NCBI RefSeq assembly: GCF_032854445.1
Contig: NC_088295.1
Location: 68,169,058 to 68,233,057, forward strand
From: Liolophura sinensis
Lineage: Eukaryota > Mollusca > Polyplacophora > Chitonida > Chitonidae
Reading direction: 5' to 3'
DNA length: 64,000 nt
A program made the translations under genes and the position numbers. Shown in pieces: positions 57,573 to 64,000 of the stretch; the first letter of the stretch is position 1; each line of letters begins with the position of its first letter. The notes beneath the pieces were generated by a model that ran no database searches, was not told where the DNA came from, and saw nothing but the letters and a program-made list of their open reading frames with translations.

Positions 57573-60500
57573 ATGGCTACTACACCCTCGTCGAATCTTC
57601 ACGATGCTACACTGTCGAAGACTTTGATTGAAGCAAAACATCGACTGGGGTCTGTCTATTTTGAAGCAAGACTCATTGAGTGTCCAAAAAACGCAATCGA
57701 ACTGAAGAAGCTGTTGAAGAAATATGATTTTCTAGAAAGGGAGTATCTAAAGCAAGTGATTGAAGTTAATCGTGGGCAGCAGATGTTGAGTTTGTCGCTG
57801 ACAAACTATCTAAAAGCAGGTAGACCCCTCAGCTCACAGGAAATTTTCAGCCATTCGCGATCCCACCGTCTTACGTTACCTCTTCCCCCTGGTTTCCGCT
57901 TTCGGTCAAATGGCGAATCAAAACAAGTGCAACTGAAATCAGTGCCCACAGAAATAGATGGACAAAAATGTTGGAAGAACACAAATCAATGGCGGAAGCG
58001 ACAGTATGCTTTGCTAAACTCCGTTCTTCGCGATACCCAAGTGATAAAAACGACCAGTAACGAGGACACTGTTGGTGATAGCGACAAATCCTCAGCAGAC
58101 GAATCCAAAAGTGTAATCACAAAGGACAGCAAAACCGGCAAATCACTGTGTAATTCGAGATTTGCTTTCAAACCTGGTTCCATTAACTTTGGTAAAAGTA
58201 CTGGGAAGATCCTTAAGCAGAGACGCTGCACACGAAGCTCCCTGCGTCCAGCCTGTTCGGCTTGTCAGTTTAAACTGAAATACTCTGATGAAGGTTTACA
58301 GAAAATCCAACACACCCAGAAAGAACCACTTCGCCGGTGGCAGATCCCTCCAAAAGGCATTTATGTTCAGGCCCCATTTAACTTTAACGAGCTCAACAAA
58401 ATAGTGCGAGCAGCTCAGGGTTGCAAGGGTTCAGATATTTCTTCCGAAGCCGAGCTAACGCAGACTTTTCCTGTTGGCCGCGGAGATGGTAAAACTGATG
58501 AGAACCTCAAGAAATATCCTGCCAGAAATGGCAGCGATGCCCAACGACTAGCGAGTTCGGCTGCTCTGACATCAATCCTCCACAGAGCAAAATGTGAGAA
58601 AACCAGGAGAATTCCATCCATAAACGCGTTGGTGAAAGATCAATTAAATTACTTCGGGGAGAGAAGATCCTCAGTGAGCTTTTCGCCGTCCGCCACAAAC
58701 TCCTCTACCGTCGAGCCCGCATCACAACAGATGGTGGTATCTGGCAGCTACTGTGTAACTTCCCCAAGTTTGCGCAGAGGACGCACAATGTCCCGCCTCA
58801 GGCATCTCTCTGTGGACGACTGGAGACCTATTCTGGTAAGTGGTCGTCAAGATAGCTAGGTTAGTTTATGTATTCGCTTATAAACAGATGCTGTTCATTT
58901 TCTACTACAGGTTGGTTTGTATAAACAAGGTTTAAAGTGGACCCTAGCGCTTGGCCTTTCAATTGCACATAGATGCGTTTATGTTCCTTGAATCGATTAC
59001 GATCGTTTAAAACGGAAGAAATACGGTTATATTTGTGAAAATCAAAAAATCAGAAAATCAGCTCCACTACGATCGAGCCACCGTTGGGCTTGTGACGTCA
59101 TGGCAGTACATTTCCTGCAGGCATGTGAGTCTTTTCTGTGTGTACAACACAGACCACAGGAGACAATCGCCACACTTTTACAGCCAATTTCGACGAATTT
59201 CCGTGCCCAAATGTGGCTTTACGACTACAACACTGTAAAGTTACATACACGACCTAAAAATGCAACAGGCTGAGAAAATATGGACCAGAGATCATCATAA
59301 ACATTTCTGAATACGGAGGACTCAATCGTAGTCGTATGACACTTGCTAATTCAGCTATGCCTACTAAAATAAAAGGCTGATGGACGAGGTCTTATACCCA
59401 GCCCGCTGCAAAAAATAAAAAAATTTCACTCCCGAAATGCAGAAGTTGTTTATAGTAACTTGCTTGTTTGAATCAGCAGGCTGTGCCACAAAATGTGGGA
59501 AGCCGCTAACCTTTGCCCTACAACGGCCACGAGGCTACAGGGCGACCCTCCAACTGAGTTCACACTTCGCCCACAGGTCGCTGTGCGCGCGTGATACCCA
59601 CAGCATGCCGTACCTTGAAGCCTGTAACAGAAACTCAGGCAAAATTTAAACTGGCATTTCAGTTTCCAATCGCTGTTTCCATTCTATATAATTCAGGTCT
59701 TATTTATCTTTGCCCTTGATACTTTTTTAAAACATAAAAGATGAGCTCGAGTGTTACTTCCATTGGTGTTGAGCGACAAACTGTTCTCGTCACTGCAACA
59801 GCCGGTAGGCCTATCGCTCGACTTGGCTATAAAAATTTATGCGACACCGCCCCAGATTCTCCACGGGTATTACCATTATCCCATGGATGTACAGTCCGTG
59901 TCAGACGAACCAGACGGGAGCGCGTTTGCGTCATCTATACGGTGGCCGGTATGTGAGCGAAAATCGGTCATCATATCGCCCAGTCGCTATGCCGTACACG
60001 CTTTTCCAGGATCTAATACAACTCTTTCAAAATATTTATTGTGAAACTATCACAGGTTTACTTATATGATTTTCAGGGTGCTAATTAAGAGGTGTACACG
60101 TAGGAGTAATCATATATTTAGTCATACGATAGCTGCAGGAAAAGCACATGGTGGGTAGGCCTAATGCATGGATTTGTCGATGCTTTGCACATGTTTTCAA
60201 TACATAATGCCAGCAGGTCTTCACGGCATGATGACGTCTCCCCCAATTGGGCTCCTCTGCCGACAAGATAGATAGACGGTCCAACTTTGATGTTTTTGGA
60301 GTGGGATAATAATATTTTTTGAAATGCAGTTTACATACTAACATAGCAAAAATATTGTGTCGGGGGAACATTTAGTATGAAAATATTTATTTATTTGATT
60401 GGTGTTTTACGCCGTACTCCAGAATATTTCACTTATTTCACGATGGTGGACAGCATTATGGTGAGAGGAAAGCGGGCAGAATCTGGGGGAAACCCACAAC

Positions 60501-61644
60501 CATCTGCAGGTTGCTGACAGATGTACAGTCGTAGAGGAAGCCAGCATGAGCTGGACTTGAACTCACAGCGACCGCATTGGTGAAAGGCTCCTGGGTCATT
60601 ACACTGCGCGAGTATGAAAATAAAGGCGTTGGGGTTCTCTGTTAAGGTAGCTTTCGACATTATATCGTCCATACCATGACGGTGTATCTTGGGTCATCTA
60701 ACAAGCTGGGCTAACATGTGTTATACCACTCTTTTTTTTTTTTTTTAAATAAGATGCGTTTTAACTTTGACTAGATAATATCTGTTTTGTTTTTGATCAT
60801 CCACTGTATTATCATATGGGAAATTATTAATAATGGTGAAAAAAAGCTTCCTTGAGACCAGAACCTATGTATGTTGTCCCAGGCGGCTTTCTAAAGATTC
60901 CTTGAGACCAGAACCTATGTATGTTGTCCCAGGCGGCTTTCTAAAGATTCCTTGAGACCAGAACCTATGTATGTTGTCCCAGGCGGCTTTTTAGAGTTTG
61001 ATACATGAAATTTACATTTCCTTAAAGGGATGCAGGATCGATCTTGATTGGTTGATGTGAGAGATATGCAAGTCCAGACTATCCCTAGCCTAAGCTGAAT
61101 TTTAGGTATACATGGCAAATTTATTCAAGCGTGACTAAGGCTCAAGGTATTAACCCAGACAACCCAATGTCAGCCATTCAGGGTCGATTTCTGTATCCAT
61201 TTAAGTTACAGTTAACATTAATTGGTAATCCATCTACCACTGTATCTGTGAGCAAAAACTAAAATGAAAAACTATTTTGTATGATACTGATTTTGCACCA
61301 GACTATAATTTTACACTGTTTGAAACCTAGAGATGATGATAGTAAATGCATCTCTTGGACTATTTACACTGAACATCAACCCATACCACATTGTTAATAC
61401 TTGCGGCACAAGGTTATTTGAGGACAGGAAAAAATAAATGTAGAGGGTATTACTACATACACTGGCCAATGAGTCTTTCTTCTATTTTACAATATCTTTT
61501 CACCTTTTGACTACACAGGAAGAAGAAAGAAAAAGGTGTGCCTTCAACGTCGAGCGCTTCCTAGAAAAATTACCTGGAAGTTACATACAAAAGGTGAAAT
61601 CCAAAGATCCGGACCTGTTGCCATGGGCACGAAGCAAAGATTAG
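57573..61644 (+). CDS. Unrecognised two-exon protein, 462 residues
   Basis: Exon 1 is 57573-58835 and exon 2 is 61519-61644 (stop TAG); the intron is phase 0, GT-AG, 2.7 kb, with a SINE-A inside. The start MATTPSSNLHDATLSK has a good context (AAACATGG). I do not recognise the family. The N-terminal third is helical and charged and may form a coiled coil (about residues 15-70: KNAIELKKLLKKYDFLEREY). The middle is Ser/Lys-rich and probably disordered. A lone CxxC lies at PACSACQF. The stretch RRWQIPPKGIYVQAPFNFNE looks conserved in style. The C-terminal exon gives EEERKRCAFNVERFLEKLPG then KVKSKDPDLLPWARSKD, a short globular-looking end. There is no signal peptide or membrane segment. A 421-codon open frame whose splice closes in phase with a short terminal exon argues that it is a real gene. 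It diverges from SOD1 by 1.7 kb. Confidence 0.75.
60380..60615 (-). repeat. SINE-A, near full length
   Basis: In reverse: TTATTTGATTGGTGTTTTAC, GCCGTACTCCAGAATATTTC, the core and the box-B complement GGACTTGAACTCACAGCGAC. It stops within the head (TGCGCGAGTA). It lies in the intron of the unrecognised gene. Confidence 0.88.
60851..60998. repeat. 50-bp tandem repeat, three copies
   Basis: The units start at 60851, 60901 and 60951. Each holds CTTGAGACCAGAACCTATGT then ATGTTGTCCCAGGCGGCTTT, and copies are identical until the end of the third. A very recent expansion or an assembly effect. Confidence 0.93.
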
Positions 61645-61854
61645 AGGAACATCTTATTCATAAAGGACTCCATCTTACGATTTTAATGTATACTGCCGAG
61701 ATGCACGACATAAGTAAACGGTATATATGACTTTACAGCGTCGTATTCACACTTTTTATATACATTCAATTTCCACACTATGTATTATTTTCAATTATCG
61801 CTCAAATGAGGAGATAGGACAAATTCTAGTTGGTTTTTAGTTATGTGTATGCTG

Positions 61855-62108
61855 AGGCCTACGTGGCTCAGTTGGTTAGCGCGCTAGCACAGCGCAATGA
61901 CCCAGGAGCCTGTCACCAATGCGGTCGTTGTAAGTTCAAGTCCAGCTCATACTGGCTTCCTCTCCGGTCGTACGTGGGAAGGTCTGCAAGCAAGCTGCGG
62001 ATGGTCGTGGGCTTCGTGGGTTTCCTCCTACCATAATACTGACCGCCGTCATGTAATTGAAATATTCTTGAGTGTGGCATAAAACACCAATCAAGTAAAT
62101 AAATAAAT
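61855..62108 (+). repeat. SINE-A, full length
   Basis: The head GGCTCAGTTGGTTAGCGCGC, box B AAGTTCAAGTCCAGC, the core and a tail GTGTGGCATAAAACACC with AAATAAATAAAT are all present. Confidence 0.9.
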
Positions 62109-62389
62109 GTACATGCTTTATTTGGACTGGACTTCGTGATGGTGTCTTCGATGTGACGTTCCCACAATCAGAAAATTAAGTAGATAGATTATTTCCCTTT
62201 ATCTAGCGGTATTAGCACTTCACGAATATCCAGTAGAGGCATGATCTAGACATAAACCTTTATTTACTTGACCACGGACTAAGTTTAACAGGCTTTAATA
62301 CAGATACGACCGAAAATATATCATGGATGTTTCGGATGTAAAGTTTTGATGTAAGCTCATTAAGTTATCACCATCGAGATCAATTCCCT

Positions 62390-62543
62390 GAGTACATGGG
62401 AAGGTCTGTCAGCAACCTGTCGATGTACGTGGGTTTCCCCCAGGCTCTACCCGCTTCTCCTCACCATAATGTTGACCACCGTCGTGTAAATGAATATTCT
62501 TGAACATGGGGTAAAACATCAAACAAACAAATAAATAAATACA
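62390..62543 (+). repeat. SINE-A, 5'-truncated
   Basis: It begins at GTACATGGGAAGGTCTG and runs to GTAAAACATC with an AAACAAACAAATAAATAAAT end. The head is missing, as in the copy at 44.5 kb. Confidence 0.85.
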
Positions 62544-63445
62544 TTCCGTGAGATGATGGTCCTAATATATTTTCTAGTTTTGTCGCCTTGCTATGTATTG
62601 CCCATACATGTCAGAAGAAAATCGGGAATTCATGAACTTTCCTGTCAGGATTGCGCCAACTCTTTTTTCAGTGGTTGGTTACAGGATATTAATTGCACAA
62701 AACTTGATGCACTTTACTTTTGTGGAGATTTATTCGTAGGTATGGAGCCTTGTTCGGATTTGGTAACACAACATAACCCGACGTGAATCGGTGGATAGGG
62801 CTGTCTGTCTGTTACTATGCGGTCAACCGAACAATCAATTTCCACCAAACATCCAATCAAACAACCAAGAAGTAAAACAATATGAAACCAAGCAAACAAT
62901 CAACAGGCCAATTAATCAACCAATCAATTCAACCAGCAAATACTCGAGCGAGTAATTGTATCGACATGTCCCTGGCATTACCTTCCCTCGTCCCATTCTC
63001 ATCGTGTCAAGAAATCCGTGCGTTCCCATTTGATTGTTGACCGTTGACTCGAGCCAACTTTAAAAACCTTAAGCCAGTAATAAATATCGATCATATATTG
63101 CTGGACAAGCATCATGTTAAGTCAGCAAATACAGAAACCAACAAGATGGAATCATCTACTCCCCATCAAAGGCAGAAATAGCTATAAATAAACGACCACT
63201 GATTTATTACCTTAATGCACATATTGTTACAAAATGAAATAGCGCAAAAGGTGTCCGCTATACAGTCAAAGTCAGTACTCTACCGTCTGGAGACACAACA
63301 CAATCAACTGATGAGCGGTATATTATTTTTACACTACTAGCAGATATTGGTAGATGCACTAATTGCAAATATCAAATTAATACGCACAAATCTCTTCAGG
63401 CGATTTGATGTTTGGCAAATCATTCATCACGTCTAAACGTGAACC
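62544..63445. other. Intergenic, low-complexity patch only
   Basis: A degenerate CAAT/CCAA-rich patch at about 62825-62940 is the only pattern seen. Confidence 0.45.
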
Positions 63446-63705
63446 GTTGTGAGATCTAACTATCACTTGTTTGGTTGTGTTGTTTGTGACTACTGTGCCT
63501 ACCTCCCGTTGTGAGATCCAGCTATCGCTGGTTTGATTGTGTTGTATGTGACTACTGTGCCTAACTCCCGTTGTGAGATCTAGCTATCACTTGTTTGATT
63601 GTGTTGTATGTGACTACTGTAGCTGCCTTCTTTTGTCAAATCTGGCTGTCGTTTGTTTGATTATGGTGTGTGTGACCACTGTGCCTGACCCTGTTGTCAA
63701 ATCAA
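63446..63705. repeat. 62-bp tandem repeat, about 4 copies
   Basis: The units start near 63446, 63508, 63570 and 63632. Each holds GTTGTGAGATCTAGCTATCA, TTGTTTGATTGTGTTGT and GTGACTACTGTGCC. The first three are close, the fourth and partial fifth diverged. Confidence 0.88.
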
Positions 63706-64000
63706 ACTCAGCAAACTCGTACATTTGTATGCACAAATTCTTCCTCCCGAAAGGTCTACGAGACGATAGTCGAACGTTTTATCTGTGTTTTCCAACAAAG
63801 CAGCAACAAAGCAGCAGGACAAAAATCCACTATAGATCAACTATTATCGATTGACTCTAATCAACTGTGTACAATATCTCGACATTGGAGCGATGTATAA
63901 TTATGTCCGCCTAACCCTTACGCATTGATTTTACAACACAACTTACAGCTGACCACTTCTGCACAGCTTGCAACTTTATCAGCTTAAGGTAACATGAAAT

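Noticed and set aside
59741-60069. Overlapping frames of 70-97 codons in the intron of the unrecognised gene
   Set aside because: Three frames overlap each other in the same strand with no homology or splice signals to choose between them; chance is the simplest explanation.

Overview
The window is animal DNA. It has intron-rich genes with GT-AG splice sites, long AT-rich non-coding stretches and many tRNA-derived SINEs. The commonest SINE ends in a tail reading AGTACGGCGTAAAACACC followed by CAATCAAATAAATAAAT. From memory this tail is common in marine lophotrochozoans, bivalves especially, so a marine mollusc is the best guess; the species cannot be named from sequence alone.

Layout, left to right. 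(1) 490-6200, plus strand: the 3' part of a paraoxonase (PON/arylesterase) gene whose first exons lie before the window. (2) 6.2-10.5 kb: intergenic, with SINE fragments and a 140-bp foldback. (3) 10474-13067, minus: MANEA, glycoprotein endo-alpha-1,2-mannosidase (GH99), three coding exons, complete. (4) 15146-29764, plus: the single SCAF4/SCAF8 orthologue, an RNA polymerase II CTD-binding anti-terminator, 17 coding exons, about 1406 residues. Its first intron carries a large inverted repeat. (5) 29.8-34.1 kb: intergenic, with a well-bounded 649-bp MITE. (6) 34096-39053: one Ty3/Gypsy LTR retrotransposon with both LTRs and a 5-bp target duplication, broken. (7) 39347-43849, plus: a short-chain dehydrogenase/reductase (SDR) in six coding exons, the first only 7 bases of coding sequence. 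(8) 43.9-47.6 kb: intergenic repeats. (9) 47602-55862, minus: complete Cu/Zn superoxide dismutase (SOD1), five exons; its 4.8-kb first intron holds a 57-bp minisatellite, three SINEs, a MITE, an old duplicated block and an odd element ending in tandem hairpins. (10) 56.2-56.9 kb: a pogo/Tigger-like transposase relic. (11) 57573-61644, plus: an unrecognised two-exon gene coding for 462 residues. (12) 61.8-64 kb: SINEs and a 62-bp tandem repeat.

The genes are ordinary single-copy housekeeping or metabolic genes and do not form a shared pathway: lactone/ester hydrolysis (PON), Golgi N-glycan trimming (MANEA), transcription termination control (SCAF4/8), NAD(P)-dependent redox (SDR) and superoxide removal (SOD1). 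Most of the novelty is in the repeats: at least three SINE lineages sharing one 3' tail motif, several non-autonomous foldback/MITE elements with clear ends, and the hairpin-tailed element in SOD1 intron 1. Exon boundaries were read by eye from homology and splice consensus; all coding phases close, but no transcript evidence was available.
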